DNA of 64,000 nucleotides from a virus (IMGVR_UViG_3300049434_000028:38798-102797); one strand, 5' to 3'. Shown: positions 7,925 through 17,795, numbered from the stretch's first letter. The notes: generated by a model not told the origin, from the letters alone. Program-made: numbers and translations.

Positions 7925-10285
7925 TTAGACAGCCTCTACGAGAATCTGACGAGCCGTCAATGTACCAATAGTGGTGGTCGCGGTCAGGTCGATGTAGAAC
8001 AACGCCGTGGTGGGAATCGAGCCGACCACCTCGGCTGCCGGTGCCTTGGAGTAGATGACCGCGGAGGTACCAGCCGTAGCCACTGCCTGACTCGTGACCT
8101 GCCCATGCGCCACCAACGTCGAGCTGGCACCCAACGCCACTACCTGCACGACGGCGTCCACGTAATAGATCTGGTTGGCCACCGCTGCTGCTGAGACGTT
8201 GGAGGCCCACAGCAGCGTCGTGTCACCGCCTACGGTTCCCGCGGTACCCGCACGGATGCCCACGATGACGGTGCCGGTAGACGACGCCTGCAGCTCTGCC
8301 TTGATCAGGAACGTCTGGCCCACCACCACCGAGTTGGCCGGGATCCGAACAACGGCCATGATCGTCTCGGACGTACCCGAGGTGACCGCACCACGCCCTG
8401 CGATGACCGCCGAGCCCGTGGACCCGAGTAGCTGCAGAATCCCGGTGCCGGACATGAGCCCCGAGTTCTGGCTGATCCGCTTGCTCACCCCCACCACAGC
8501 CGCGGAAGCGTCAGCCAGCGGGGCCACGCTCGCGCCGTCCATCTGGTTATCCCCGACGGAGAGCGCACCAAGGCCAGAGGTGCCTGCCTGGATGTCGACG
8601 TGCGTCGCGTTGGTGACCGTCAGGTTGCTGTTCGGACCGAAGATGCAACCATTGATGCGCACCTTGGTCTGATTGCTGGCCGAAGGAATGATCCGAACGC
8701 CAGCGCCACCAACCCCGTTGAACCCGGTGACTCGGCAGGCCTGGATGTTCACGTCCTGCGCGCCGTTGACCAGGATGCCCGCACCGGTCCCGGTTCCTGC
8801 CGCGTTGTAGATGTCGCAATCGACCAGGGAGATACCCGCAGGAAGCGCGGTAGCTGTACCCACCCCCCCTGCGCCAGTGCCGTTGATCTCTACCGAGTGG
8901 TTGGCGCCCGTAGCAGCGATGCCGCACTGCGTGAACTTGATCCGGTTGGAGGTGAACCCTCCCGTGATCTTGATGACCGAACCCTGAGGCTGGTCGAAGA
9001 AGCAGTTGGTGAAATAGCACGCCTGTGCGCCGAGCGCGGAAGCCGCGTTGAACCAGACGACGTTAGTGCCCTGAATCCAGTCGCAGTTGGTGACCTGTAC
9101 CGCACCACTTGCCTGGATCTCACAGCATGCGCTGGTCGTTGCCGCGCCTGCGTTGATGGTCGCGTTGTGGATCATTACATTGATGGTCGCGCCGTTGATG
9201 AAGATCCCGCGGCCACCATTGGGGACGCTGCTGATGTCGAGGTCAGACCACACGCTGAGGTTCGCGCTCTGGTTGCCGGTGGCGTTGATGGCCTGGAACA
9301 TCCCGGAGAACGCGCACCGGTAGACGTTCATCCCTACGTTGTTGCCGACCGGGATGTTGATCGCGGCTCCGGCGGTCTTGGTGACCGACGTCTGGAAGCC
9401 GATGTCTGTCCACATGTCGTACCAGCCCGCGACGCTCTTGGTGAACGTGTGCTGGGTGGCGTTGGTCGTCTTGATGATCGAGGCGTAGCGGTTGACGCCC
9501 TTGAAGGTGTAGCGCCGGTCGACGTTGATGTCGATGGCGGCAGAGATCCGGTAGGTACCCGCAGGGATGAACAGCACCGCGCCCGCAGGCATCGTCGAGA
9601 TCGCATTGGCGAACTGCGTGTCGTTCAGGGTGCTGTCGTTCCCAACGCCCCCGAAATCAGCTACGAAGTCGTAGTGCAGGTTGTCTATCAGGCGCTTGTC
9701 CAGAGCGGACATCAAGCCCTGCAGGCTCTGCGTGGACGCAGGCAACATCGCGGCTACCTGAGTAGGCGTCAGATCAGCAACCGTTGCCGCGCCGCCAGTG
9801 TTGTTGCCCCGCAGCGTGTTCGCTGCCGCGTTCACCTGCATCGCCAACGTGACGTACCCGCCAGGGATGTCCTGCCAGACGGTGTTGTAGTTCGTCGAGT
9901 CAATCTTGCGAAGGAACTGCCCAGCCGTACCGCCAGCCACTACCCCTGCGCCTGCGGAGCCGGGTGCACCAGCGGTACCCTGCGCGCCCTGCAGGCTCAC
10001 CAACGCGGACCAGGTACTCACACCGGTCTTGACCTGGTAGCCCTTGTTCGTCGAGTCGAAGTAGACGTCTCCGATCACGCCGAGGGAGTTCGACGGCGCG
10101 CCTGCGCCATTGAAGATCGTGTTCTGCTGCCAGGGCAGGGAATTCCAGGCCGTGACGCCGTCGCCGACCTTGAAGCGCAGAGACGTGGTGGCGAAACCCA
10201 TCTCGGCCGCGAGCAGCACCGGGTTGTCCGACGTCCAGTTGGCGTCGGTGGCGTTACGCATCTGGAACTGAACCAGGACGGCCAT
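7925..10285 (-). CDS. Tail fibre / receptor-binding protein with beta-helix
   Basis: 786 residues with GGAGGATCC upstream. The N-terminal 55 residues (QFQMRNATDANWTSDNPVL, then KVGDGVTAWNSLPW) match the Mtd-type N-terminal domain found on phage adhesins. A short Gly-x-y collagen-like run follows near residue 95. From about residue 205 the FVADFGGVGNDSTLNDTQF start and repeated GTY/N-ladder pattern indicate a pectate-lyase-like right-handed beta-helix reaching about residue 590. The C-terminal ~190 residues form a beta-rich domain likely to bind the receptor or trimerise. The helix may bind or cleave surface glycans; no catalytic residues were identified. Confidence 0.8.
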   Translation of the reverse strand: MAVLVQFQMRNATDANWTSDNPVLLAAEMGFATTSLRFKVGDGVTAWNSLPWQQNTIFNGAGAPSNSLGVIGDVYFDSTNKGYQVKTGVSTWSALVSLQGAQGTAGAPGSAGAGVVAGGTAGQFLRKIDSTNYNTVWQDIPGGYVTLAMQVNAAANTLRGNNTGGAATVADLTPTQVAAMLPASTQSLQGLMSALDKRLIDNLHYDFVADFGGVGNDSTLNDTQFANAISTMPAGAVLFIPAGTYRISAAIDINVDRRYTFKGVNRYASIIKTTNATQHTFTKSVAGWYDMWTDIGFQTSVTKTAGAAINIPVGNNVGMNVYRCAFSGMFQAINATGNQSANLSVWSDLDISSVPNGGRGIFINGATINVMIHNATINAGAATTSACCEIQASGAVQVTNCDWIQGTNVVWFNAASALGAQACYFTNCFFDQPQGSVIKITGGFTSNRIKFTQCGIAATGANHSVEINGTGAGGVGTATALPAGISLVDCDIYNAAGTGTGAGILVNGAQDVNIQACRVTGFNGVGGAGVRIIPSASNQTKVRINGCIFGPNSNLTVTNATHVDIQAGTSGLGALSVGDNQMDGASVAPLADASAAVVGVSKRISQNSGLMSGTGILQLLGSTGSAVIAGRGAVTSGTSETIMAVVRIPANSVVVGQTFLIKAELQASSTGTVIVGIRAGTAGTVGGDTTLLWASNVSAAAVANQIYYVDAVVQVVALGASSTLVAHGQVTSQAVATAGTSAVIYSKAPAAEVVGSIPTTALFYIDLTATTTIGTLTARQILVEAV

Positions 10286-10519
10286 CTAGCTGGATCCTCC
10301 GCAGTTGATGCGCGGGGTGTTGTTCGTGTAGACGGTGTTCGAGGTACCGCCGGTCCAAATCTGGGTCGTAGCCGTGCTGGCCACGATGGGGACGACCTGA
10401 CCGTCGGACTGGCGCACCTTCATCACCCCGCCCTCGGCGTACAAGTACGCACCGTCAGATGGGTTGGCTGTAGGGGCAACCATGTTCCTGAACCAATGCC
10501 AGGTGGCGATCGGTTTCAT
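10286..10519 (-). CDS. Short tail-fibre-associated protein
   Basis: 77 residues, ATG overlapping the upstream fibre stop by one base (TGATG) and stop adjoining the next fibre gene. It has a WHWFRNMVAPTANPSDG opening and a Thr/Asn-rich end, a composition seen in small phage tail-tip or fibre-adaptor proteins. Its placement between two fibre genes suggests a structural linker. Exact role unknown. Confidence 0.6.
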   Translation of the reverse strand: MKPIATWHWFRNMVAPTANPSDGAYLYAEGGVMKVRQSDGQVVPIVASTATTQIWTGGTSNTVYTNNTPRINCGGSS

Positions 10520-12099
10520 CAGCCACCAGCCACGGAGATCTGGATCGCCGCCGCGCTGTAGGCAATGTCCGAGGTGACCCCGATCGTGTTGGCGTCGATG
10601 GTGCGCACGCCGATGTCCGTCTTGGTGCCATCCGCCACGACCTTAAAGGACTCGATCGTGTTCGTGGTGTTGAGGTTGTGCACGACGTTCAGCTCTACGC
10701 CAGCGGAAAGCGCGCCAAGCGCCGCGGTGTAGAAGCCGGGCGTGCCGAGGTTGGTACGGGCGGCGGCGGCCGTGGTAGCACCTGTACCGCCGTACAGAAC
10801 GCCTACCGCTGTGGCATTCCAGGTCCCGACGGTGACCGTACCCAGCGTGGTGAGAGAGGTCTGACCGACGTAGTTGGACGCGATGTCGATCACGCCAGCG
10901 GTGACCGTTACCCGGTTGGTAGTGCCGGTGTAGGTCTGACCCTGCCCCCACTGGGTGATCGAGAGGCTGGTGGTGTCCAGGGTGATCGGGTCGGGAGTCG
11001 CGACCTTCCACTGCGTCCCGGCCAGCGTGCCTTCGGTGATCAACCAGAACGCGCCGGAGGTGAGCGTCTCGTTGGGCGGCCGGTTCCACGCGCCAGAGTG
11101 GATGATCCACGGCCCGTTCTGCGATCCAGTGGTCTGGCCGAGCAGGATCACTCGGTCGCCGTCGGTGCGTGCGCTGCCGTCCACGGTGAGGCCGGTCAAC
11201 GACGCACGGTTGGCCGTCTCCCCGAATCGCACCGAGGGCTTGTTGTCGATGCCCGCCTGGGCGGTCTGAATGTCCACCAACCGCGCCGCGGAGTTCGGCC
11301 CGAGCGGCGCGCCGAGGTTGGTCAGCTCCTGGCTGTTCATGGTCACCGCGGCGGTGGGTGCCGCGATCTGGTCTAGCCGCGTTGTGCCAGCGAGCGCGTT
11401 GGCCGCCCCAAAACCAAGCTGGCGCAGGGATTCGACACCGGCAGCCTGACTGAGCAGGGAGGCCGCGATGTTGGCCAGGGTGATGGTGCCTGCGGCAATC
11501 TTGACCCCCGCGCCCGCAGTACCGCCGGTCACGCTCGCGTCGGTGGGGATACGCGTGTCGCTCAGACGGCTGTCGTTGCCCGCGGCGGCCTGTGCCGCGC
11601 CCGTGCCCAACGTGCGCAGCGACGCGGTGCCCGCGGCGCCGTCCTTGTTCGCAGCGGCAATCTGAACGTCGGTGATCGTGGCGTTGACGATGTTCGCAGC
11701 GGTGATGGTGTTCGCCGCGATCTTGACACCGGCCCCGGCCGTGCCGCCGGTTACCGAGCCGTCGGTCGGTACGCGGGTATCGGTGAACCGTGCATCGTTT
11801 CCCAGCGGCACCGTGATGGAGGTCTGCCCGGTAGGAATCTGCGCGATCGGGATGTGGGTAGTGCCGTCAAGAGTTGCGACGCCCGAAGCCACACCGAGCT
11901 GAGAAGCCAGCACGGTGCCCGTCTGAGACAGGAGCACCCAGGCGCCGTTCTCGCGGGTGTACGACCTCAGGGCAACGGTATCGTAGTACTGCTGCCCGTT
12001 GACCGGCGATGTGGGCGCGCTGGACTTGTTCTCAACGACCATCCCAATCTGCGGGATCTTCTGGAAGTCGTACTGGACCGAGATCTTCTTTGCTGCCAC
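10519..12099 (-). CDS. Tail fibre protein with internal repeats
   Basis: 526 residues from a GTG preceded by AAGGAAGG; a longer frame to 12156 would overlap the upstream gene. The N-terminal SAPTSPVNGQQYYDT segment is typical of phage fibre shafts. Two near-identical blocks, each running D(T)R(V/I)PTD(G/A)SVTGGTAGAGVK, occur at about residues 110-140 and 180-210, showing internal duplication. The C-terminal ~60 residues (ALGALSAGVELNVVHNLNT onward) resemble a small beta-sandwich tip. Probably part of the adsorption apparatus. Confidence 0.72.
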   Translation of the reverse strand: MAAKKISVQYDFQKIPQIGMVVENKSSAPTSPVNGQQYYDTVALRSYTRENGAWVLLSQTGTVLASQLGVASGVATLDGTTHIPIAQIPTGQTSITVPLGNDARFTDTRVPTDGSVTGGTAGAGVKIAANTITAANIVNATITDVQIAAANKDGAAGTASLRTLGTGAAQAAAGNDSRLSDTRIPTDASVTGGTAGAGVKIAAGTITLANIAASLLSQAAGVESLRQLGFGAANALAGTTRLDQIAAPTAAVTMNSQELTNLGAPLGPNSAARLVDIQTAQAGIDNKPSVRFGETANRASLTGLTVDGSARTDGDRVILLGQTTGSQNGPWIIHSGAWNRPPNETLTSGAFWLITEGTLAGTQWKVATPDPITLDTTSLSITQWGQGQTYTGTTNRVTVTAGVIDIASNYVGQTSLTTLGTVTVGTWNATAVGVLYGGTGATTAAAARTNLGTPGFYTAALGALSAGVELNVVHNLNTTNTIESFKVVADGTKTDIGVRTIDANTIGVTSDIAYSAAAIQISVAGG

Positions 12100-12113
12100 G
12101 ACGTGCGCCTTCC

Positions 12114-12569
12114 TTAGTAGAGAATCTCCAGCACGCCGGACTCGGCGTAGTACCAATCAGCTCGGACGGTGTTCGCATCGACGTGAACGACGAGCCCCTC
12201 CTTCTCGGTGATGCCGTCGGACTCGTACAGGTTCACCTCCAGCGGTCGGGCGCCCAGGTTGTGCGTCGCGACCCACGAGGTGGCGGCCGACGCGAAATTG
12301 AAGGCCATGCTCTGCAGCGTTCCGCCTGGCGCGCCAGGAGCCCCCGGAGTGCCAGGTGTGCCGGGCGATCCAGGTGCACCTGGTGGGCCAGGAGGACCGA
12401 TCAGACCGTGACCGGAATGTACGACGACACGCTCTCCGGGAGTGGAGACCACCTCCCGCGCTACCTCGTTGACCGCTACCTGCGAGGACACCAACGGCGT
12501 CGTGATGATCTCGCGCCGGACGACATTGGTCGTCACGTCCTCATTGGTGTCACGCCGTTGCACACCCAT
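12114..12569 (-). CDS. Collagen-like tail fibre protein
   Basis: 151 residues, start overlapping the upstream stop by one base. The central run of eight to nine Gly-x-y triplets (GPPGPPGAPGSPGTPG and on, residues 58-83) predicts a collagen-type triple helix and therefore a trimer. The C-terminal domain (WVATHNLGARPLEVNLYESDG onward) is the small beta domain often found at the end of phage tail proteins. The N-terminus is helical and Val/Arg-rich, probably the attachment site. Confidence 0.75.
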   Translation of the reverse strand: MGVQRRDTNEDVTTNVVRREIITTPLVSSQVAVNEVAREVVSTPGERVVVHSGHGLIGPPGPPGAPGSPGTPGTPGAPGAPGGTLQSMAFNFASAATSWVATHNLGARPLEVNLYESDGITEKEGLVVHVDANTVRADWYYAESGVLEILY

Positions 12570-13477
12570 CAGGGGACCTGCGGATCCACGCAGGCGAGAC
12601 CCTTGACCAGCCGCACAACGTCGGTGGGATCGACGAGGTTGGTCAGCTTTAAGTCCCAGACCAGGTCCGTCCCGAAGTAAGGCTGGAATACGGGGGTGAG
12701 CGTCGCAGGAATGCGTACGTCAATGTCCCTACTGACCGCGAGCGTGATGCTCGGGTCGTTCGGCGGTACGCCGTTAGAAGTGATCGTCATGATCGCCGGA
12801 TCAACGTAGTTGACCCCGATGCGCATCACCGCGTAGTAGACGCCGAGCAGCGGGACGTTGACGCCGTTGGCGTCAGTCCAGGACAGCGGCAGATCGAACG
12901 TCGCACCCGGCTGGATAACGATGTTCATCTGCGCGGTCACTGTAGATTCCTCACTGCTGGCGCTGTAGCGGGAGAAGTCAGGATCGTTGACCATCTCGTC
13001 CGGCCGGAGCATGACGCCGAGCACGCGCATCATCGTGTCGTGTCCGGAGGGCTCGAACTGGCCGGTGACGCTGATGTCGCGGATGCCCCAGACGATGTTG
13101 TCGTAGACGAAGCGGTCGCGAACGTGCAGCTCATTGTTGTGCGACATCTCGGGGAGCAGTCCTGCGCGCCTCGCCTGTTCATAACTCATTCGCACGTCAA
13201 TGGTGTCGAGCACGTACTGCCCGTCATCGGTGGTCGACTTTTGGCCCTCGCGCCGATTGGCCGATAGCACCGGAATTGGAACCGGGCCGCGCCAACGTCG
13301 ACCGGTACCCGCAAGATCCTGCCCCTCGCCATAGACGTCGTCGAAGGTGGAGTTGACCGGGTCGAAGAAGTACCACTCGATGTACGTGCCGAACGCCCGC
13401 TGATGCTGCTCGATGTCGCGGTCGATGCGCCGAGAGTCGTACTTGGGCGAGAAGAACCGCGAGCGGATCTGCGCCAT
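12569..13477 (-). CDS. Virion structural protein, probable baseplate or fibre component
   Basis: 302 residues with GGAGG before the ATG. N-terminal half is basic and Tyr/Arg-rich (RSRFFSPKYDSRRIDRDIEQ); the C-terminal half is beta-rich with SLTLAVSRDIDVRIPATL-like strands. It lies in a tightly coupled block of tail and connector genes (one-base overlap with the next). No family recognised with confidence. Confidence 0.55.
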   Translation of the reverse strand: MAQIRSRFFSPKYDSRRIDRDIEQHQRAFGTYIEWYFFDPVNSTFDDVYGEGQDLAGTGRRWRGPVPIPVLSANRREGQKSTTDDGQYVLDTIDVRMSYEQARRAGLLPEMSHNNELHVRDRFVYDNIVWGIRDISVTGQFEPSGHDTMMRVLGVMLRPDEMVNDPDFSRYSASSEESTVTAQMNIVIQPGATFDLPLSWTDANGVNVPLLGVYYAVMRIGVNYVDPAIMTITSNGVPPNDPSITLAVSRDIDVRIPATLTPVFQPYFGTDLVWDLKLTNLVDPTDVVRLVKGLACVDPQVP

Positions 13478-13741
13478 CTACGCCTCCTCCCAGCGCCCGT
13501 TGCGAATCCAGCCATGATGCTGATGAGTGCCGGTGATGAGCTGGATCGAAGGGTGCAGGGTCAGCGGGTCCTCCTGCAGAACGTCCCACTCCTCCTCGCC
13601 CACGCCGTGGCCTTTGAAGAAGATCGAGCCCCGACAACCGTCGGAGAACCGCAAGATGATCCCAGCGAGATCGTTCTCCCCGCCGTTGACGAACCGCTTG
13701 TAGAGAGTGCTGTCGCCGAGGTCGGTCCAGTCGTCGCTCAC
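13478..13741 (-). CDS. Small conserved-type virion-region protein
   Basis: 87 residues from a GTG immediately after the upstream TAG. It has many aromatic and acidic residues (MSDDWTDLGDSTLYKRF, then GVGEEEWDVLQEDP). The gene is sandwiched without gaps between two structural genes, supporting a real product and a role in virion assembly. Family not recognised. Confidence 0.55.
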   Translation of the reverse strand: MSDDWTDLGDSTLYKRFVNGGENDLAGIILRFSDGCRGSIFFKGHGVGEEEWDVLQEDPLTLHPSIQLITGTHQHHGWIRNGRWEEA

Positions 13742-14893
13742 CTATACCCCCGGCGGGTACTGCTGACCGACGTACACACGCTGCGCGCTGCCGGTACCGG
13801 TGATCCCGGAGTCGACCGGCGGGTACACACGAATGGGAGCTGACTGGTCGTCATACTCCCGATCGGTGTAGATGGGGACGTAGCGTCCGGTCGTCCGGGA
13901 GACGCGCCGCAGCGTGAACATCTCAATCCGCGAGAGCCCGACGTTGAGCTGCTGGGAGAGCGTGTTGTAGCGCTCCTGCTGCGCCTTGATCATTTCCATG
14001 ATCGCGCGGTAACGCTCCTGCCGCGGGAGATTGGTGCCCTCCGCGGTCGTGACGTCGATGTCGTAGCTGGCGTCGGCCGCGAGCGCCCACAGCGCCTCGA
14101 TGGCGGCCAGCAACGCGACGGGGTGCTCCTCCACCAGCGGAAGGTTGGTGAACTCCTGCACGGCTGTCGTGTACGTCATCCGGCCGGTCAGCGGATCACG
14201 GTAGATCGTACGGTCCGTAGTGCCGTGCGCGTGCTTCCAGAAGGCCGACTCGATGAACCGGTCCAACTCCTCGTCCAGGAAGAACTGCGCGTACTGGCCG
14301 CGCACGAACAGCTTGCTGCCCAAAGCGACCGGCACGATGGTCGTGATGATGCCGGTGCGCGTCTCCAGGGTGTAGTCGGCATCAGGTACGAGCGGGACCG
14401 CGGTGGTCTCCCCGTCAATCTGCACGAGCACCTGCAACGTGCCCGGCAGGACGGACTCGGCCGGAAGATCGAAGCGTGTCGCCATGCCGTCGCCAGGCTG
14501 CGCGATCGAAAAGCCCTGGATGTAGTCGGCGATCTCGATCCGCAGCCGGTCGCGGATCCGCGTGATCGTGGTGCCCTGCGGGTTCAGGTCGGGCAGCGGG
14601 GGCGCAGGAATCGGAGCCAGCAGAACGTTGACGAGCCCTGCCTGGTTGACGCTGTGCTCGCCGTCAGATGTGCTCAGCAGCACGTAGTAGAAGCCGCTCG
14701 GCGTGGTGCGCGGGACTGTGACGTGGATGCTCACGCCGCTGTCGATGGTGAAGTCCTGAGTGAACACGTACTCGCTCGTGTCGTTGTCCACCAGCCCTAC
14801 CATGGCCACCCGGCCGAAGCCCGTGCCCACAACGATGATCTGGTTCCCGACCGCGACCGGTGAGGTGACAGCGGTGATGACGGGGGCTGTCAT
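13742..14893 (-). CDS. Virion protein with IPT/TIG-like N-terminal domain
   Basis: 383 residues with AAGGGGAG before the ATG. The first ~85 residues (ITAVTSPVAVGNQIIVVGTGFG) read as an immunoglobulin-like IPT/TIG fold, a domain phages use as a carbohydrate-binding or spacer module on virion proteins. The remainder is helical with an RYRAIMEMIKAQQERYNTL coiled-coil-like stretch near residue 295. Likely a baseplate, neck or fibre-anchor protein. The fusion of an Ig-like domain to a helical body is not a family I can name. Confidence 0.55.
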   Translation of the reverse strand: MTAPVITAVTSPVAVGNQIIVVGTGFGRVAMVGLVDNDTSEYVFTQDFTIDSGVSIHVTVPRTTPSGFYYVLLSTSDGEHSVNQAGLVNVLLAPIPAPPLPDLNPQGTTITRIRDRLRIEIADYIQGFSIAQPGDGMATRFDLPAESVLPGTLQVLVQIDGETTAVPLVPDADYTLETRTGIITTIVPVALGSKLFVRGQYAQFFLDEELDRFIESAFWKHAHGTTDRTIYRDPLTGRMTYTTAVQEFTNLPLVEEHPVALLAAIEALWALAADASYDIDVTTAEGTNLPRQERYRAIMEMIKAQQERYNTLSQQLNVGLSRIEMFTLRRVSRTTGRYVPIYTDREYDDQSAPIRVYPPVDSGITGTGSAQRVYVGQQYPPGV

Positions 14894-14907
14894 CTCTCCC
14901 CTTTCGC

Positions 14908-15054
14908 TCAGTCCTGCGTGACGTAGGAGACCTGCTCCGCGGTGTAGATCAGATCAGGGTCGGGTCGGAAGGCCACGGGGACCTTCCCTACGGTGCCCAG
15001 CGTGCCAGAGCCGGTGAGCATGGTTGTCGAGACGTACTCCTGCGGACCGCTCAC
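14908..15054 (-). CDS. Short virion peptide carrying one LTGSG repeat
   Basis: 48 residues from a GTG that overlaps the stop of the large repeat protein by four bases (GTGA). Residues 12-21 read MLTGSGTLGT, the same repeat that occurs about 23 times in the upstream 914-residue protein. A stop-and-restart could have split a once longer protein, or the peptide may be a separate subunit that docks to the repeats. Confidence 0.55.
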   Translation of the reverse strand: MSGPQEYVSTTMLTGSGTLGTVGKVPVAFRPDPDLIYTAEQVSYVTQD

Positions 15055-17795
15055 CGGGGCCCTCCTCTGTCCTTCAGCACCGGTACCGGCGAGGCCTCGA
15101 CCGCGTACACCAACGGCGGCGGGTCGGCCACGATACCGATCGACGCCTCCTGCGCGTAGATGGTCGGTGCATCGAAGCCACGGAAGCTGATCCCTGCTCG
15201 CCCGGCCAGAGAGAGTGCGCCAGCGCCGGACAGAGAGAGCGGGCTGCCCTCGTTGATCGCCACAACGACGGCCAGCGCGCCTGCACCGCTCAGCGGCACG
15301 TCCTGCCGAGCCCCCGACACGACGCCTTCGAGGAGCGCGCCCAAACCGGTAAGCGCCACGGCCGCCGACGTCTGGACGGTCGTGGCGATGCCCAGCACTC
15401 CCAGACTGGATAGCTGGGCGCTCCCCGTCGTCGTCAGCGTCGTGGTGAGGGTGAGCGCGCCTGCACCGCTCAGCACTGCAGCAGCAACCGCGGTAGCCGA
15501 CACCTGCGCAACGACGAGCTGGCCAGCGCCAGAGAGCCCCAGGGGCTGAGTTATCGCCAGGGTGCCCGTGTCGACCAGCGTGCCAGAGCCGTTCAACGGA
15601 ACCGCGCTGGACGCCGTTGGAGCGCTGCCCGCGGTGACCAACGTTCCAGACCCGGCCAGCACGAAGGAGACGGACACGGCCGGGGTGCCCGCGCCCGCCA
15701 ACGTGCCGCTACCGGACAGCGGGACGGCGCGCGACGTCGTGATGGACGTAGGCACCGGGACGAGTTGGCCAGAGCCACTCAGAACACCTGGTTGCGAGTA
15801 CGCGGGCACCCCGAGCAGAGAGAGCACTCCTGCGCCCGTCAGCGGAACGGCGCGTGACGCGGTCATCCCGGTCCCAGCCGGAACGAGTGAGCCCGCCCCG
15901 CTCAACGACGCGGCGGCCGAGGCCGACGGCGCGCTGCCAACCGTGCCGAGCGTTCCCGATCCGGTGAGCGAGAGGGCGCGCGGGAAATCCGGCGTGCCGG
16001 TCGTGGTCAGCGTTCCCGATCCACTCAGGGTGTCGCTACCCGTGTACGACGGCAGGATGAGGAACGAGAGCGCTCCCGTGCCGGATAGCGCCAGCGGAAC
16101 CGTGAACGCCGGGGATCCCGTTGTGACCAGGCTTCCCGAGCCGGTCAGTGTGGCCGAGCCCGAGGTCGAGACCAAGGCCGCCAGCGTCAATGCGCCAGAT
16201 CCGGCGAGCGCCGTTGCGCCGCTGGCCGTGAGCGCCGTGGTGAACGTCAACGAGCCGGATCCGCTGAGCGCCCTGGCGCCGGACGCCGTCGTCAACGATG
16301 CGACCGGAGTCAGCGCACCGCTGCCGGAGAGCGACGCGCTTCCCGACACCGTGACCAGGCTGGCCGAGCCCGTCAACGACCCGGAGCCCGAAAGCACGCC
16401 CGGCCCGGTGAAGGCGATGGTGCTCGCCAAGGACAGCGTTCCCGAGCCCGTCAACGCAGCCGTGGCCGATGCCGTCGGCGCGCTCCCTACGGGCGAGAGC
16501 ACACCGGAGCCAGACAACGCCATGGAGACCGGGAACGCGGGAGTCGCGGCCGTCAGGGTCAGCGTGCCCGACCCGGTCAGCGGCGCGTTGTCCAACGGGC
16601 CAGGGAAGTTGATCCCGCCGACAACCGTTATGCCTGTATTCGAGGATGAGGTAATAACAGCGAGATCGACGCGGTTGAGCGGAATCGCAATCGTGATCGC
16701 ACCGGAATGCCGAGTGGTCCAACTAGAGGCGTCCGAAGAGGTCTCTAGGAAGATCGTCCCAGATGATTCCCGGAACCGCAGGTACCTGTGCGTAGTGGCG
16801 CTGTAAGTGAAGGTGGTGCCGGAGGTTATCGTCCCGTCAATCTTGATCGTAGTGAACACAGTGCCATTGGTGATCTGGAAATTCACGTCATGGGCAGTGG
16901 TGTTGAACGAAGTAGACGTGTTCACCGGAAAATAGAGGTTCCACCACACGGTGTTGCTCGTAGCAACGGGAATCGTCAGCGTATCCAGGTAGGCCGAACT
17001 GCCCACCAAGTTAACGCAGAAGGACGGCAGCGAATGCACACTGTTGAATGCACTGTTCACCGGGAATGTCGCGGTGCCGTTCCCGATAGTGACCGAGGTG
17101 TTGGCAGAGTACATCTGATTGCTAGGCAGACTCTGCCCTGTAGTGAATGTGCCGGACCCGTTGAACCCCTCAATGAAGGTGGAGGCCGTGATCCCGGTGG
17201 TGTAGAACAAGGTGTCGAAGCCCTTGAACTCCACCCACCCAGGCTCTGTGGTGACGTTGACGCTGCCGTCAGTAAGATCCGTTGACCCGGTATTACCGTA
17301 GTTAATGGTCGCGTTGCCGGACGTTCCCGCCGAGACCTTGTACCCGATCTCCACAACAATGCAGTCACCCGCCGTCACGGCGAGGCTGGACAGCGTCTTA
17401 CCGACTTCCCCGCGGCCGGTGGCCGTCGTCGTCCACGACGTAGCGCCATCCGTGTTGGTCAGCAGAGTTCCGCGCAGCGTGTCGGTGGTCCCCTGCGTCA
17501 CGAAGATGTGGACGTGGGTGACCATCGTGACGCCAGCAGGCGCCAGAACGCCGAAAGCCCACGACACCGTAGCGGTCGCAGGAATAGTCCCGGACGTACC
17601 CAAAGGCAGGGATACCCCGCGATACAGCAGGGTCTTATCGGTCGACGATACGACCGCGCGAGTCTTGGTCGCGGCGGCGTTGGTCTTTACGCCCAACCGG
17701 CCGGTGACGAAGGAGGTGGCATCGGTCCAGTCGCCCCGCACGGTGGTCGGGGTGAAAGAGGAGGCGGCGTTGGAGATATAGACCCTGACGGTCAT
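15051..17795 (-). CDS. Large tail/adhesion protein: LamG-like head plus about 23 LSGSG repeats
   Basis: 914 residues with GGAG just before the ATG. The N-terminal ~400 residues are beta-rich; residues 300-380 (HRYLRFRESSGTIFLETSSD) look like a concanavalin/LamG-type sugar-binding sandwich common in actinophage tail proteins. From about 405 to 862 a ~20-residue unit, consensus (L)(S/T)G(S/A)G(x)L plus a Thr/Ala-rich strand, repeats about 23 times, a regular period suggesting a beta-solenoid or fibrous stalk. The C-terminus is Pro-rich. Single copies of the repeat occur in two neighbouring genes. Probably a surface fibre or baseplate spike; its receptor is unknown. Confidence 0.7.
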   Translation of the reverse strand: MTVRVYISNAASSFTPTTVRGDWTDATSFVTGRLGVKTNAAATKTRAVVSSTDKTLLYRGVSLPLGTSGTIPATATVSWAFGVLAPAGVTMVTHVHIFVTQGTTDTLRGTLLTNTDGATSWTTTATGRGEVGKTLSSLAVTAGDCIVVEIGYKVSAGTSGNATINYGNTGSTDLTDGSVNVTTEPGWVEFKGFDTLFYTTGITASTFIEGFNGSGTFTTGQSLPSNQMYSANTSVTIGNGTATFPVNSAFNSVHSLPSFCVNLVGSSAYLDTLTIPVATSNTVWWNLYFPVNTSTSFNTTAHDVNFQITNGTVFTTIKIDGTITSGTTFTYSATTHRYLRFRESSGTIFLETSSDASSWTTRHSGAITIAIPLNRVDLAVITSSSNTGITVVGGINFPGPLDNAPLTGSGTLTLTAATPAFPVSMALSGSGVLSPVGSAPTASATAALTGSGTLSLASTIAFTGPGVLSGSGSLTGSASLVTVSGSASLSGSGALTPVASLTTASGARALSGSGSLTFTTALTASGATALAGSGALTLAALVSTSGSATLTGSGSLVTTGSPAFTVPLALSGTGALSFLILPSYTGSDTLSGSGTLTTTGTPDFPRALSLTGSGTLGTVGSAPSASAAASLSGAGSLVPAGTGMTASRAVPLTGAGVLSLLGVPAYSQPGVLSGSGQLVPVPTSITTSRAVPLSGSGTLAGAGTPAVSVSFVLAGSGTLVTAGSAPTASSAVPLNGSGTLVDTGTLAITQPLGLSGAGQLVVAQVSATAVAAAVLSGAGALTLTTTLTTTGSAQLSSLGVLGIATTVQTSAAVALTGLGALLEGVVSGARQDVPLSGAGALAVVVAINEGSPLSLSGAGALSLAGRAGISFRGFDAPTIYAQEASIGIVADPPPLVYAVEASPVPVLKDRGGPR
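15205..16585 (-). repeat. Coding repeat array, about 23 units of roughly 60 bp
   Basis: DNA encoding the LSGSG units of the 914-residue protein. The units are degenerate at DNA level, so they mark an old amplification kept by selection on the protein and not a recent slippage array. Confidence 0.7.

Noticed and set aside
8600-10561. 653-codon rightward ORF across the tail-fibre genes
   Set aside because: It is antisense to genes with clear fibre motifs and is Arg/His/Asp-rich, the usual look of a shadow frame in GC-rich DNA.
12360-12410. Collagen triplets as host or eukaryotic contamination
   Set aside because: Gly-x-y fibres are common in phage tails and the gene is embedded in a coupled late operon.
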